Assembly: GCA_963763095.1 (NCBI GenBank)
Contig: CAVXNR010000035.1
Coordinates: 62,001-126,000, forward strand
DNA: 64,000 bases
Source: CAVUCH01 sp963763095
Lineage (GTDB): Bacteria; Acidobacteriota; Vicinamibacteria; Vicinamibacterales; JAENWD01
Reading direction: 5' to 3'
Positions 11,960-22,230 of this stretch are shown in pieces. Under the pieces are notes generated by a model. It ran no database searches, was not told where the DNA came from, and saw nothing but the letters and a program-made list of their open reading frames with translations. Both the position numbers and the translations under genes were made by a program. Positions within the stretch are counted from its first letter, which is position 1. Each line of letters begins with the position of its first letter.

Positions 11960-12241
11960 TCAAGTTTGAGATCGGCTCGCGCTTGGATGGCACGCGCCTT
12001 GGCGGAGCGGCTCGGCGCGTTCGTGATGCGCCTGCGTGACGGCGAGATAGGCGTTCACGTCGCGCCGCTGGCCATTGACGAAGTACGCCTGCTCCCCGGT
12101 AGCGCAGTCGCGCTCCACCCGTAGGTGCGTGCGGCCGACGACGATTTCGTGGACCGTGGCGCTGACCGCAAGTGGTTCGTCCGTGGCGGGCGTATCGGTC
12201 AGCGTGGCGTGTAGCGTTTCCGGGGTGCCGTCTGGACGCAT
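11960..12241 (-). CDS. Hypothetical protein, uncertain
   Basis: 93 residues beginning MRPDGTPETLHATLTDTPAT. The ATG is preceded by GGTGGAG at a workable distance. The middle (VGRTHLRVERDCATGEQAYF followed by VNGQRR) has a balanced beta-rich composition, but the last 25 residues look random, so the gene may be frameshifted near its end. I recognise no family. It could be chance coding in GC-rich DNA. Confidence 0.35.
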   Translation of the reverse strand: MRPDGTPETLHATLTDTPATDEPLAVSATVHEIVVGRTHLRVERDCATGEQAYFVNGQRRDVNAYLAVTQAHHERAEPLRQGACHPSASRSQT

Positions 12242-12673
12242 GTGCGCTCCACCAGTGCGAAGGTGAACAAACTACGGCGGCAGCCGGGGAGCGTAGCAAG
12301 GGGCCGCTAGGGCCGAACAATCGGTATTTGCACGAATCGGCGATGGAAAGACGGCGAAGAAGAGACGGTGAACGGCGGTCCAGATCGGTCTAGGTGAGTG
12401 GTTGGCGGAGCCGGCCAGCAGGATGGCCATCCCCGCCAACGTGGCGACGAGACGGCTGGGGCATCAGAGGAGTTATCGGTCGAACGGGAGGTTCCGACAG
12501 CCGCGTGAGCGGTCAGGCCAGCTGGCGGGCGATCTGCTCGTCTAGAATCTCATGCACCATCAACAGCATGATCACGCGGCACTCTTGCGGAAGAACACAT
12601 CGATCTCGATGTAGGCGCCCCGCCAGTGATCGAAGCTTGGCGGCTCCTGTTGAAGCGAGGGTACGTCTGGAGT
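12242..12673. other. No clear gene
   Basis: Short minus-strand frames here (for example one containing SFDHWRGAYIEIDVFFRK) look faintly protein-like but lack starts, ribosome-binding sites and recognisable families. No repeat or hairpin stands out. Confidence 0.35.
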
Positions 12674-13246
12674 CTACGTCTTTCGCGGCCGCCAGAGCCG
12701 CGCGCCCAAGCCGGCGACGGCGACGCCGAGGGCGAGGAGCGACAGCGACGTGGGTTCTGGTACTGCCGTCAGCGCTTCCGTTGGTTCAGTCAAGGCGCCC
12801 TGCCGGTCCGCCTCGGCGTTCAGTATTGATTGCTCAAAGTAGAAGGTGCCGTTTTGGCGAGTCAACGAAACCTTCAACATCCCATCTGGCGAAACCAGGG
12901 CATTCACGCTAAACATCAACAGCGTGCTCCCAGTGCCAGACGCGATCTTTTCGTTGTTGAACGACCACAGATCATCCAACGCAATGTCGACCTTTTCCGC
13001 GGATGGATCATTGTCGTCCCGCAGGTAGAGGGACAGCGTCGCATCCGTCAGAGTGTCGGTGAGCGGGTCGAAGCCCTCAGCAGTGAGGTCGTGGGTGAAC
13101 TCGAGCGAGCGCAGGCCGGTTCGAGTGAATAGAACGTCATTCGGGTTGAACACGTCCTCAAAGGTCAGCGGTCCTCCGGTCGCCACGCCCGATCCCACCC
13201 AACTGAGAACAAATACCGCCAGTATGTTGAATGCGCCTTTGCGCAC
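12674..13246 (-). CDS. Exported PEP-CTERM protein
   Basis: 190 residues from a GTG that follows GGGGGAG. There is a signal peptide (ILAVFVLSWVGSGVATG), then a beta-rich extracellular body (LTFEDVFNPNDVLFTRTG and Asp-rich turns near YLRDDNDPS). The C-terminus is a complete PEP-CTERM sorting signal: VPEPTSLSL, a hydrophobic helix (LLALGVAVAGLGA) and a basic WRPRKT tail. Such proteins are recognised after the PEP motif and processed by an exosortase, and in this setting usually belong to the exopolysaccharide or surface layer. No exosortase is in the window, so one must be encoded elsewhere. Confidence 0.85.
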   Translation of the reverse strand: MRKGAFNILAVFVLSWVGSGVATGGPLTFEDVFNPNDVLFTRTGLRSLEFTHDLTAEGFDPLTDTLTDATLSLYLRDDNDPSAEKVDIALDDLWSFNNEKIASGTGSTLLMFSVNALVSPDGMLKVSLTRQNGTFYFEQSILNAEADRQGALTEPTEALTAVPEPTSLSLLALGVAVAGLGARLWRPRKT

Positions 13247-13593
13247 GTTTTCACTCCCCCTGTCGGCCTACACGAAGGCCAGCACCGCATCCACAGCAGC
13301 TTCAATGCCACCCGCGGGACCCGAAATGCCTGTAGTTAATTGTGGGAGTGATTAATGTCCCCCAGCGACCAGACGATTGACCATCGATAAGGCGACTACG
13401 CGTCCGCTGCCGCCAGATGAATATCGCGGCAGCACGCGGCGCTGTACCGTGTGCAATCGCGCATTCCGGTGCAATCGCGCGCCAACACCGCCTTTGTGAT
13501 CGCTCTGTCGAATACGTGACGCGGCTTTAACAACGCGGAAGGGGTGATCAATTAGGCAACTGGGCCACGCACCGCGCCGCCGCCGGCCGCCGC
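13247..13593. other. Intergenic, no gene seen
   Basis: This is the upstream region of the PEP-CTERM gene and downstream region of the AI-2E-family permease. It contains a short AT-richer stretch (TAGTTAATTGTGGGAGTGAT) that could hold the PEP-CTERM promoter, but no hexamer pair is convincing. Confidence 0.35.
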
Positions 13594-14661
13594 TCACACC
13601 GACGCCGGCCTGTCCGCGTAGATGTCACGCCGGAGAATCGCGACGAGCTCGGTCGTCGCGAAGAGCAGGATAGGGCCCAGGAAGAGCCCGACGAGACCGA
13701 ACGCGATCAGCCCGCCGATCATTCCCAGGAAGAGCGTCGTGCCGTCGATCTTCACGCCGCGGCCGGCCAGCAGCGGCCGGAGCACGTTGTCGATCGTGCC
13801 GACCACGCCGGCGCCCCACCCGGCCATGACCAGGGCACTCCCCGTGTGCCCCGCGGCCGCGAGCCACAGCGCAACCGGCGCCCACACCAGCACGACGCCG
13901 CCCGGCAGGATCGCGGCAAAGAACGTCACTGCCGTGAGCGATACCGGACGCGGCACACCGAGGGCAAAGAATGCCGCCCCCGCGAGCGCGGCCTGCACGG
14001 CGGCGGTCAGCCCGACGCTCACGAACACGCTGCGCGTCATGTCGCCGATATCGCCGAGGATGCGTCTCGCGTCCTCGAGTGGAAGGGGCAACGCGCTGGC
14101 CAGGGCCTCCACCAGGGCCTCGCCTTTGGAGAACAGGATCGGCATCCCCGCGATCATCACGAGGAACGAGAACGCCAGGCCGAGCGTGCCTCCGAGGAGC
14201 ACGGGGGCCTGGACGGCGAGGAACTGCGCGACCCCCTGCAACCCGGAGATCGCGGCCGCCCGCAGGTCGACGTCGTCCAGGCCGACGAGGCGTTTGCCGT
14301 TGTCGAGAGTTTCGGCGAGCCACGGCGGCAGCACGGCCGTTCCCGCGCTGCTGCCGGCAGACTGGTACTGCTGCTGAATCCACTCGAACGCCGCAACGCC
14401 GCCCTTGGCCGCCTGCACGGCGGCGACGCCAATCGGCACCACGACAAACGCGGCAACCAGCAAAGTGAGGATTGTCGTGGCCGCCCACATCTTGCCGTGC
14501 AGCGCCCGCGCGAGACGGCGATGCGACGGGCGGAACGTCACCACCAGGACGGCGGCCCACGTGAAGCCGCCCAGGAAGGGTGCGATCACCTGCAGGGCCG
14601 ACCAGGCAACCACGAGAAGGAGGACGACGAAGAGGAGGCGGGTGGTGGCGTCTCGGTTCAT
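13594..14661 (-). CDS. AI-2E family transporter (PerM-like permease)
   Basis: 355 residues from MNRDATTRLLF. It has the AI-2E exporter superfamily layout: two N-terminal membrane helices (LLFVVLLLVVAWSALQVIAP), a helix near residue 65, a long soluble middle with amphipathic helices, then five C-terminal helices including the signature ILPGGVVLVWAPVALWL and WGAGVVGTIDNVLRPLL. NxLRP is strongly conserved in this family. Members move small molecules or ions across the inner membrane; despite the name most do not move autoinducer 2. Upstream in-frame codons are rejected because they read into unrelated sequence before the first helix. The frame is intact and the gene appears to stand alone. Confidence 0.88.
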   Translation of the reverse strand: MNRDATTRLLFVVLLLVVAWSALQVIAPFLGGFTWAAVLVVTFRPSHRRLARALHGKMWAATTILTLLVAAFVVVPIGVAAVQAAKGGVAAFEWIQQQYQSAGSSAGTAVLPPWLAETLDNGKRLVGLDDVDLRAAAISGLQGVAQFLAVQAPVLLGGTLGLAFSFLVMIAGMPILFSKGEALVEALASALPLPLEDARRILGDIGDMTRSVFVSVGLTAAVQAALAGAAFFALGVPRPVSLTAVTFFAAILPGGVVLVWAPVALWLAAAGHTGSALVMAGWGAGVVGTIDNVLRPLLAGRGVKIDGTTLFLGMIGGLIAFGLVGLFLGPILLFATTELVAILRRDIYADRPASV

Positions 14662-14783
14662 GCGTGACCTCGTCGGCCGAGCCTGGTTGACGGCCGGCCT
14701 TGCGTGCTGAGGAAGCATACTCCCGCTGTTCGAGCGGTGCAGCCCTACCGACAAGCTGCTGATTTACGACGAGACCGGTGCTA

Positions 14784-14789
14784 TAGAAT
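14784..14789 (+). promoter_or_regulatory. TAGAAT -10 box, probable leaderless start
   Basis: The hexamer ends 11 nt before the ATG of the second kinase, inside CTATAGAATCCGAGACC. There is no Shine-Dalgarno motif between. Spacing and downstream CCG match the first kinase's promoter at 4407, suggesting a shared leaderless promoter type. Confidence 0.45.
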
Positions 14790-14800
14790 CCGAGACCAGC

Positions 14801-17336
14801 ATGCTTTCCCACCGGCAGCAGCAGGTCGAAAGGCTTTACTTCGCGGCGAAGGAACGGAACGCCGCCGAGCGCGGCCGGTTCCTGCAGGAGATGTGTGCCG
14901 GCGACGCCGGGCTGCGTCAGGAGGTCGAATCGCGGCTTCAGCAGGACGTCGTCCTACCCGTCTTCTGCGACTCGCCTGAAACGCTCGCATACGTGCCAGA
15001 ACGGTCGCGCAGCACGAACGTTCCATCGCTCGCGCCTGGCACGCGGATCGGTGTCTACGAGGTAGTGATGCTCCTCGGCGCCGGCGGCATGGGGCAGGTC
15101 TACAAGGCCCGGGACACCCGACTGGGCCGACCCGTCGCAATCAAGGTGCTCTCGGAGACGCTTGGCCAGAAACGATCAGGCCCGCCGCCACATCGAGCGG
15201 GAAGCAAAAGCCATTTCACGTCTGAACCACCCGCGCATCTGCACGCTGTACCGACATCGGCCATCACGAGGCGATCGACTATCTGGTGATGGAGTTTCTG
15301 GCGGGCGAAACTGTCCGTGAGCAACTCGATCGCGACTTCTTTTCGACCCAGGATGTGGTGCGGTACGGCGCGCAGATCGCCGACGCGCTGGCCGAGGCGC
15401 ATCGGTGCGGTCTGTTGCACGGCGATTTGAAACCGGGCAATGTCATGATCACGGCAAACGGCGCGAAGGTCTTGGACTTCGGCCTCGCCAGACCGCTCGA
15501 TCTGAGTCGCCCCGACGTGGACATCGCGCCGACATCGTCCGTGCTGATCCACCTGGAGGCGGCTGGAACGCTGCCGTACATGGCGCCCGAGCAACTGAAC
15601 AAGGAGATTGGCGACGCACGATCTGACATCTTTTCGTACGGAGCCCTGTTGTACGAGATGTTCAGCGGGCGTCGGCCGTTCAACGCCACGAACGAGAGCG
15701 ACCTGGTCGCCGCCATACTCCGCTGCCGGCCGGCGCCGCTTCCAGCCGCCGGCACGGGCGCCCAGGCGCTGCGGCGTGTCATCCGGCAATGCCTTCTCAG
15801 GGAGCCAGACGCTCGTTGGCAACGATTCGAGGACATTGTCGCCGCGCTCACGCGCGCACTCACGTCGCGCACTCCGGCCGGCCGCGGACAGAAACGGTCC
15901 GCCTCGCCCTCGAGACCTGTGGAATCGATTCGGCGTCTCGTCGTACTGCCATTCGAAAACCTGTCGCCAGACACGCTGGAAGGGTACGTGCCCGAAGGGG
16001 TGACTGACGCGCTCATCGCAGCTGTCTCCACCATCAGGCCGCTTCGCGTGATCTCGCACCAGACATCGCTGCGGCTCGACGAGCGTCACGATCTCGGCGC
16101 GCTCGCTCAGCGGCTCGGCGTAGACGGCGTGATTCGCGGGACGATGTCGGGCAATGCCGAGCGAGTGGAACTGCGGGTCGAGCTGGTCCAGGCCCCGACA
16201 GGCGCCGTTCTATGGAGCGAGCTGTACGACTGTCCACTCGACGACGTGCTGCGCGCGCAAAACGACATCGCCGCGACCATGGCGATGACCCTGCGGCTGA
16301 CGCTGACTCCGGCGGATCGAAAACGCAATCAAACCGCGCAATGGTCTCTCGACCGCAGTGCGAACGAAGCGTACCTGCGCGGCCGGTACTTTCTGGAATC
16401 GAACGACGCTCGAGAGCGTCCGGCGCAGCTTCCAGTATCTCTCGAGCGCGGTGCAGAAGGACCCCGCGCACGGCCGTGCACAGGCGGCGCTCGCCCAGTG
16501 GTAAGTCTCTGCCGCGCCCTTCCGCCTCGTCGCACGGTCCGAGGCGCTCTTGAAATCGAAAGCGGCCGCGCTCAACGCGATTACGCTCGATCCCACGCTC
16601 TCCGAAGCACACACGTGCCTGGGATTGATTGCAATCCTCGAGTGGGATCTCCACCGCGCGCGTCAGGAGTTCACGCAGGCGCTGCAACTGAATCCGAACT
16701 CGGCCAACGCCCTCAGAGGACTGGCACGATCGGCGTCGTGGCTCGGACGCCATCAGGAGGCCATCGAGCAGACAGACCTGTTCAAACAGCTGGACCCCGT
16801 CGCGCCCAAGACGCATGTGGCGGCCGCCTGCGTCTATTACGGTGCGGGCGACTACGAACAGACGATCGCCGCATCGCGGGAAGCGCTCGATCTCGAGAGC
16901 CACGCCGAGCCGGCACAGTATTTTCTCGGGATGTCGCAACACTTTGCCGGCAGGTCGGATGCGGCAATCGAGGTGCTGACACGGGCCAGCGCCGGATGCC
17001 CCGCACTGCTGTCCGGCCTGGCATTCGTTCTGGCACAGCACGGGCGTTCCGAAGAGGCGCAGCGGATCGTCGAGGAGATGAAGGAGCGGGCGACGACCGA
17101 GGACGTGCTATCGCCCTACGACTTCGCGGAGGCGTTCATCGGGTTGGCCGACATCGATCGGGCCCTCGAGTGCCCTGCATCGAGCCTCCGATTTGCGCCT
17201 GCCCGAAATGGTAGCGCTCGCGGTCGATCCGGTATTCACGCCGCTTCACAACGACCCGCGGTTCCGTCGAATTCTGCGCACGGTCGGATTGGAGGCCGCT
17301 TCGAGCAGGAATGAGCCGCCATCACCCCGTCAGTAG
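14801..17336 (+). CDS. Ser/Thr kinase with TolB-like and TPR domains, frameshifted
   Basis: Around 845 residues. An N-terminal helical segment (QQQVERLYFAAKERNAAER) typical of acidobacterial kinases precedes the kinase domain: LGAGGMGQVYKARD, the VAIKVL lysine, a catalytic loop HGDLKPGN, DFG and MAPEQ. The loop has Gly where most have Arg, so this is a non-RD kinase, usually not controlled by activation-loop phosphorylation. Next is a TolB-N/adenylate-cyclase-associated segment (VLPFENLSPDTLEGYVPEG) and then TPRs (AHTCLGLIAILEWDLHRA, ALQLNPNSANALRGLARS). The end LHNDPRFRRILRTVGL is the usual tail of this family. No membrane helix is evident. Frame changes occur near 15165, 16430, 16500 and 17170. 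The domain order is continuous, so I treat it as one gene. Confidence 0.85.
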
Positions 17337-17417
17337 AGACGGCCGAGATCTCCGTCTAGCAGCCGTCCTCACCAGCAGCCCGCGTGGGCGCACACGACCC
17401 GCCGACCGTACGCCTAT

Positions 17418-19421
17418 TTACTTTCCGCTGACTGTCGTCTTTTGCGTCGCCGAGTTGTTGCTGCCGTTCAAGTCTTGTGTCGTGGTGGTGACCGTCGCCG
17501 TATCGGTCAGCACAGTTCCGGGCTTGGCTATCACGGTGACGACTACGCTGATGGTCGCCCGCGCGATGGCGGGGAGATTTCCGAGGTTCACCCTCACCGT
17601 TCCGTTGCTGCCGATGGCAGGTGCCGTCACCATCCCCTGGCTCGACGAGGCGCTTGCAAAGACGGTCCCCGCCGGAGTCGCGTTAGACACCAGAACCCCG
17701 GTTGCCGTGCTTGCGCTCGCGTTCCTGACCTCGATGGAGTACGTGAGCGTCCCACCGGATCGCGTCCGCTTTGGCGCCGATAGCAAGATACCCACATCCG
17801 CGGGGGCGCTGGACACGCTGTAGGTCACCGCGCGGGTCGTGGAGTTTCCCACATTGTCCGTCGATGTGAGCGAGAACGTCTTGGCTCCCGGGGAAGATGT
17901 ATCGATTGGACTCCCGTTCGGCACCGATCCCTGGCACGAGGCCACCCCGGAGCCCAGATCGGAGCAGTCGTAGATCACGGGGCCACTGGCCCCCGCTTCG
18001 TACGTGACATTCGCGATCGGCGAGGCCACGCCGGTCGAGGGCGGGCGCCTATCCACCTTGTTGCCGATGATCGGACCGGCAACGGTGCAGTCGCCGACGG
18101 TGTTACACACGTGACGGCTGTTCGTCCTCGCATCGGCCGTCTCGTCGCCGATCGAAACATTCGTTGTCAATGTGAAGCTCGCGTCCGCTGCGTTCGCCAG
18201 CCCAGAATCCGGATCACTGGCGTTACACGCAATAGTGACATCGCTGTTGTGCCAGGTGCCGTCTGCTGCACCGCACGAAATGTCCGGGGGAGTCGCGTGG
18301 GCCGAATACCTCTCCGCCAGGCCGCGCGCCCGTGACCAGCACCCGGTTATCTGACAGCAGCGTGGCGGTATCTGAGTACCGGACCGTGCTCAGGCTGGCC
18401 GCTTGCGACCAGGTCCCGAGCGCCGGATCGTAGATCTCCGTCGTCGCCAGCGCGAAGGGGTCGCCGGTGACGAGCACCCGGCCGTCGGACAGTCGAGTGG
18501 CCGTGTGGGCGTAGCGGCCCGTGCTCATCGAGCCCGTCAGCGACCAGGTGCGCGCCGCCGGATTGTAGATTTCCGCAATCGTCATGGTGTTGGAGTCACC
18601 GCCGGCGACGAGCACCCGGCCGTCTGCCAGAAGTGTGGCCGTGTGGGAGGCGTGGACGGTGCTCATTGAGCCCGTCCACGACCAGATGCCCACCGCCGGA
18701 TCGTAAATCTCCGCGCCGGCCATAGGGCCGCCGTAGCCGCCACCCGTCGAGCCGTCGCTGCTCTCGCTGATACCGCCGGCGACCAGCACCCGGCCATCGG
18801 ACAGTCGAGTGGCCGTGTGGTAGCGGCGCGCCGTGCTCATCGTGTCCGTGGGCGACCAGGTGCCCGAGGCCGGGTCGTAGAGCTCGGCGGTGGCTACGAT
18901 CACGAGGAGGTCGGTCTCTCCCGTGGTCTCGTTCGACCAGTCGCCCACAGCGCCGCCAGTGATGAGCACCCGGCCGTCGGACAGTCGCGTGGCTGTGTGC
19001 GAGGTGCGGGCTGTGTTCAGTGGGCCCGTCAGCGACCAGGTGCCCGAGGCCGGATCGTAGACCTCGGCGCTGCCCAGGGCGGCGCCGCTCTCGTCGTACC
19101 CGCCCGCGACGAGCACCCGGCCGTCGGACAGTCGAGTGGCCGTGTGGTCGTAGCGGGCCGTGCTCGGCGGGCCGGTCAGCGACCAGGTACCCAGCGTCGG
19201 ATGGTAATCTCCGCGCTCGCCGGGGGATTGTCACCGGCAACAACGAGCACCCGACCGTCGGCCAGCAGTGTGGCCGTGTAGCCGGAACGGCCGGTGGTCA
19301 TCGAGCCCGTCAGCACCCAGGCATCCGCTGCTTCGGCGCGGCGAAGGGTGCCGATGGAGAAGACAAGGAAGAGTAGGAAGACGACGGACGTACCCCACCA
19401 TCTGTTGTGATGTTTATGCAT
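17418..19421 (-). CDS. Secreted kelch-repeat protein with DUF11/Ig-like tail, frameshifted
   Basis: About 667 residues from MHKHHNRWWG, whose ATG follows a GAAGGA site. A signal peptide ends RRAEAAD. Seven kelch-type propeller blades follow, each with the pattern YDPASGTWSLTG, TARTSHTATRL and DGRVLVAGG, spaced about 50 residues apart. The C-terminal 240 residues hold an Ig-like region with two Cys (DCSDLGSGVASCQG) and a DUF11 domain (DVGILLSAPKRTRSGGTLTY up to NNSATQKTTVSGK). There is no sorting signal or barrel, so it is probably released or surface-associated. Frame changes near 19205 and 18280 split it into three. Its neighbour on the same strand is another secreted propeller protein. Ligand unknown. 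Confidence 0.8.
18440..19290 (-). repeat. Coding tandem repeat of kelch blades
   Basis: At DNA level the segment GACAGTCGAGTGGCCGTGTG or close variants recur about every 140-180 bp (seen near 18490, 18630, 18800, 18985, 19130 and 19265), each encoding the THTATRLSDGR turn of one blade. The high nucleotide identity between blades points to recent duplication or gene conversion. Confidence 0.7.
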
Positions 19422-19497
19422 TGTCGGTCCTTCACGCCGCCTATGGAGAGTGCGTACACACTCGTGCGGCGTGATTCTGCCGGAACGTCCAGGCAGG

Positions 19498-20564
19498 CTA
19501 GCGTGGCGCTGACGATGCGCCCCAACTCGGGAAGCCACTGAATCCGGGTTCCTCCGTTTCGGTCACCCTGGTGGCGATCCCCCCACCCGCGCCGATGGTG
19601 TAAACCTCCAAGTGGCCAGACGTACCCGTCTCTCCTACCCTGCGATGGAATGCGATCCGATCGCCCGTTGGTGACCAGGTCGGCTTGGTCACGGAGCGGC
19701 TGGAGGGGGTCGGCTCCAGATCGAAGTTCGTCAGCCTGCTCGGGAACAAGCCGTCAGCGTTCATCACGTAGATTTCGGGCTTGGCACTCTCAGCGCGGTT
19801 GCTTTCGAACGCGATGCGGTCGCTCGTTGGCGACCAGGCCGCGTTGGCGTCCGCGCGCGGGGTGTTCGTCAGCTGAACCAGGCCGGATCCATCCGCGTTG
19901 ATCACATAGATGTCATTGTCGCCGTCGCTGTTGCTCGTGAAGGCGATGCGGTTGCCCTTCGGGGACCAGTCACACCGAATGTGGTTCCCGACCGGCAATT
20001 GTCCCCTGGTGATGTTCGTCAGGCCCGTCCCGTGGATGTTGACGGTGTAGATGTCGCGAGGCTCTGCGAAGCTGTGAAAACAGAGCCTTTTGCCATTGTG
20101 AGAGAAGCTCGGAAACGCCGCCCCGCCCTCGAGGCCGACGAGAGTCGCTGGTCGGTGCCGTCCGCGTTCATCAGGAAGATCTGCGGAATGCCGCCGTCCC
20201 TGTCGCTGTGGAACGCGATCAGCTTTTGGCTCTCTGACCAATCGGCGCCGCCGCTGTTGTACTGACCGGGGACGTTGGCGTCACCCCCGCCGTGTGTGAG
20301 GCGGACGGGGGACGTGCCGTCAGGCGACATGACGTAAATGTCCTCGCAGTTCTCACAAATGCCATCATTGCTCGGCCTGTGGCGGTCACTGGTGAAGAGA
20401 AGAAATCCGTCGTTCGCCTCCTCCTGACTCGCGGGCGGTGCCACGTTGAGCGGGTGCTCTGTGGGCTGACCCGGTCCGCGCGCCGCAACCGGCGTGGCAA
20501 GCATCACGATGCCGGAGAGCAGGGCGAAGCCGGCGTGAATGGTCGAACGGTGGATTTTGGACAC
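19498..20564 (-). CDS. Secreted PD40/TolB-like propeller protein, frameshifted
   Basis: About 355 residues from a GTG (VSKIHRSTIHAGFALL) preceded by GGGAGGAA; the upstream ATG lies before the ribosome-binding site and is rejected. A signal peptide ends TPVAARG. The mature protein has six to seven PD40 blades: FLLFTSDRHR with DIYVMSPDG, LIAFHSDRDGGIPQIFLMNADG, RIAFTSNSDGDNDIYVINADG and so on, the TolB beta-propeller pattern. Each blade pairs an IAF strand with an xIYxMNADG strand. One frame change lies near 20130. Probably a periplasmic or secreted sensor/scaffold; no TolB N-terminal domain and no pal-tol neighbours, so it is not TolB itself. Confidence 0.8.
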
Positions 20565-20989
20565 GTGTTCCTCCCGAAGAGAACCTGAAGGCATGCCTGA
20601 GAGCTGACATGTAAGTGGTTCGTGATCGCAGAACGTGACGCCGACCTGGGATCAGCCCGCAGAACACCGGCCCCGCCTGAGCGCACTCTCAGAACGAATA
20701 CGTGGCTTTGCGTTTCGCTGACCGGGCCAACATAGGGCAAGCCGGCCGGGCGAGTCGCAGGGGAACGGCAGGATTTCGTCACCTCGCTTGGAGCGAGGCG
20801 AACTATCTGTATGGCTGGTCGTTGCCGCGGCCCGCGGAGGGGGCCTGGCAAAGCGTGACCCGTGCGGGCGGGCTACCGGGGCAGACTCCTCACCGACGAA
20901 CGATGGTGACCATCTGACCAGCCCTCGTGGGCAGGAGAACTAGACCGCGAGCGCCGTCGTGTCTTCGTGGGCGGGTGGCCGAAAGCCGG
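20565..20989. other. Intergenic, no gene seen
   Basis: This lies upstream of the PD40 gene and downstream of the small zinc-ribbon gene. A plus-strand frame near 20702-20917 lacks any family features and a ribosome-binding site. No terminator hairpin of note. Confidence 0.35.
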
Positions 20990-21211
20990 TCACGTGCCGT
21001 ACTCCTCCTCGTGACCGGGCGTCGGCACGGTCCACACAGCGGCGCACGCCGGGCAGCGCAAGTACAGCACGCGCCAGGTGCGGAGCGTCACGCGCGTGTC
21101 ATCGTGCCCACAGGCCGAGCAGCTCGGTGGGATCAATCGGTTGCGGCGGCGGTCGCCCGGTGTGCCGGTGACGCTGGCACGAAGCGGTCGTCGGGGCACA
21201 TCGGGGAGCAT
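20990..21211 (-). CDS. Zinc-ribbon mini-protein
   Basis: 73 residues starting at MLPDVPRRPLRAS behind a clear GGAGGG site 8 nt away. The core is CSACGHDD, 18 residues between the Cys pairs in all, then RCPACAAVWTVP. The CxxC-x18-CxxC-x3-W pattern is a minimal zinc ribbon. The same spacing and the closing Trp occur in the gene at 24387, and related tails at 44119 and 45147. These may bind nucleic acid or protein; nothing in the sequence decides. It stands as a single gene. Confidence 0.65.
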   Translation of the reverse strand: MLPDVPRRPLRASVTGTPGDRRRNRLIPPSCSACGHDDTRVTLRTWRVLYLRCPACAAVWTVPTPGHEEEYGT

Positions 21212-21455
21212 GCGCTGACCCTCCGAACGTTCAGTGTTGCAGGAGGTCGCAGCGTAGCAGCCGGGCAGCGAACACGGCAATCGGGATAAGGCGGGGGGGC
21301 GTCAGGACAATCGCCAACGAAGCAATGGCGAAGGACAGGGGCACGACGGGCCGCACGTCGATTTTGCCGGTCGTTGATCGACCGTTAGCATAGAGCGGTG
21401 GACAGGCCGGCCCGTAAACCGGCCGGATCCTCCGACAGACCAGGAGCCTACGACC

Positions 21456-21830
21456 ATGCGCTACATGATGTTCATCAAGCACACCGAGGATTACCGGAAC
21501 GCGGAGGTCCCTGCGAGCCTCTACGAGGAGATGGGCAAATTCATCGAGGAGACCACGAAGAGCGGCAACTTCGTCAGTGGCGCCGGGCTCCAGCCATCGT
21601 CAGCCGGCGCCCGTGTGAGCCTCAGGGGCGGCAAGATCACCGTCACGGACGGGCCGTTTGTCGAATCCAAGGAGATTGTCGGCGGCTACGCGATCATGGA
21701 CGCGAAGTCGCGCGAAGAGGCGCTCGCGTTGGCCCGACGCTTCATGGAGCTGCATCTGAAGCACTGGCCGACGTTCGAGGGTGAGTCCGAAGTGCGTCCG
21801 CTCGAGGACGAGGCACAGCCCACATCGTAA
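21456..21830 (+). CDS. YCII-related (DGPF) domain protein
   Basis: 124 residues with an AGGAG site 9 nt before the ATG. It begins MRYMMFIKHTEDY and contains TDGPFVESKEIVGGYAIMDA, the defining DGPF/YCII signature, within a dimeric ferredoxin-like fold. Family members are small cytoplasmic proteins with a conserved His-Asp pair; some act with ECF sigma factors, but no sigma factor is adjacent here. Function otherwise unknown. Length and frame are normal. Confidence 0.9.
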   Translation: MRYMMFIKHTEDYRNAEVPASLYEEMGKFIEETTKSGNFVSGAGLQPSSAGARVSLRGGKITVTDGPFVESKEIVGGYAIMDAKSREEALALARRFMELHLKHWPTFEGESEVRPLEDEAQPTS

Positions 21831-21975
21831 GGAGTCCGAAGGTACGGCCGTCATGCTGGCCCCGTTCGCGTAGACTCAGCGAGTGACGGAACCCGAACTT
21901 GGATGGTCAGTACGCACGTACTCGAGCCGATAAGCGTACGGACCAACCTGCCTCGGGTTCTTCGTGGAGGGAAGC

Positions 21976-22161
21976 ATGCCGTCAACGTTGTATACGCTCT
22001 GGCAGACTACGCGGGCGAGTTGTGAAGTGATGGCCCAGCCGCTCAAGAACCTGACCGTGATGGTGTGGGTCGGGAGCACACTCGTGTTCCAGGCCGTCGT
22101 GTCGAATGCGGCTGAAGCCCAACAGCTTGCGGAGGACTTGCGGACGACCTACGGGGGTTGA
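21976..22161 (+). CDS. Small conserved-looking hypothetical protein
   Basis: 61 residues from MPSTLYTLWQTTRASCEVMA, with GGAGG five nucleotides before the ATG; an ATG four codons earlier is rejected because it precedes that site. The sequence alternates short beta strands (LTVMVWVGSTLVFQAVV) and ends in an amphipathic helix with NAAEAQQLAEDLRTTY. This pattern (sensor-like strand pair, then a helix) looks real but I cannot name the family. Confidence 0.55.
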   Translation: MPSTLYTLWQTTRASCEVMAQPLKNLTVMVWVGSTLVFQAVVSNAAEAQQLAEDLRTTYGG

Positions 22162-22230
22162 TTCCTCGCTCGACCGGCCCGCTTGTCCCTGAGTTCTGCT
22201 GCGCCGCTCAACAGGCGCCGAGTTGGACAG

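Noticed and set aside
18440..19290. CRISPR-like periodic repeat
   Set aside because: Period is 140-180 bp and each unit is in frame and encodes a kelch blade, so it is a coding repeat without spacers.
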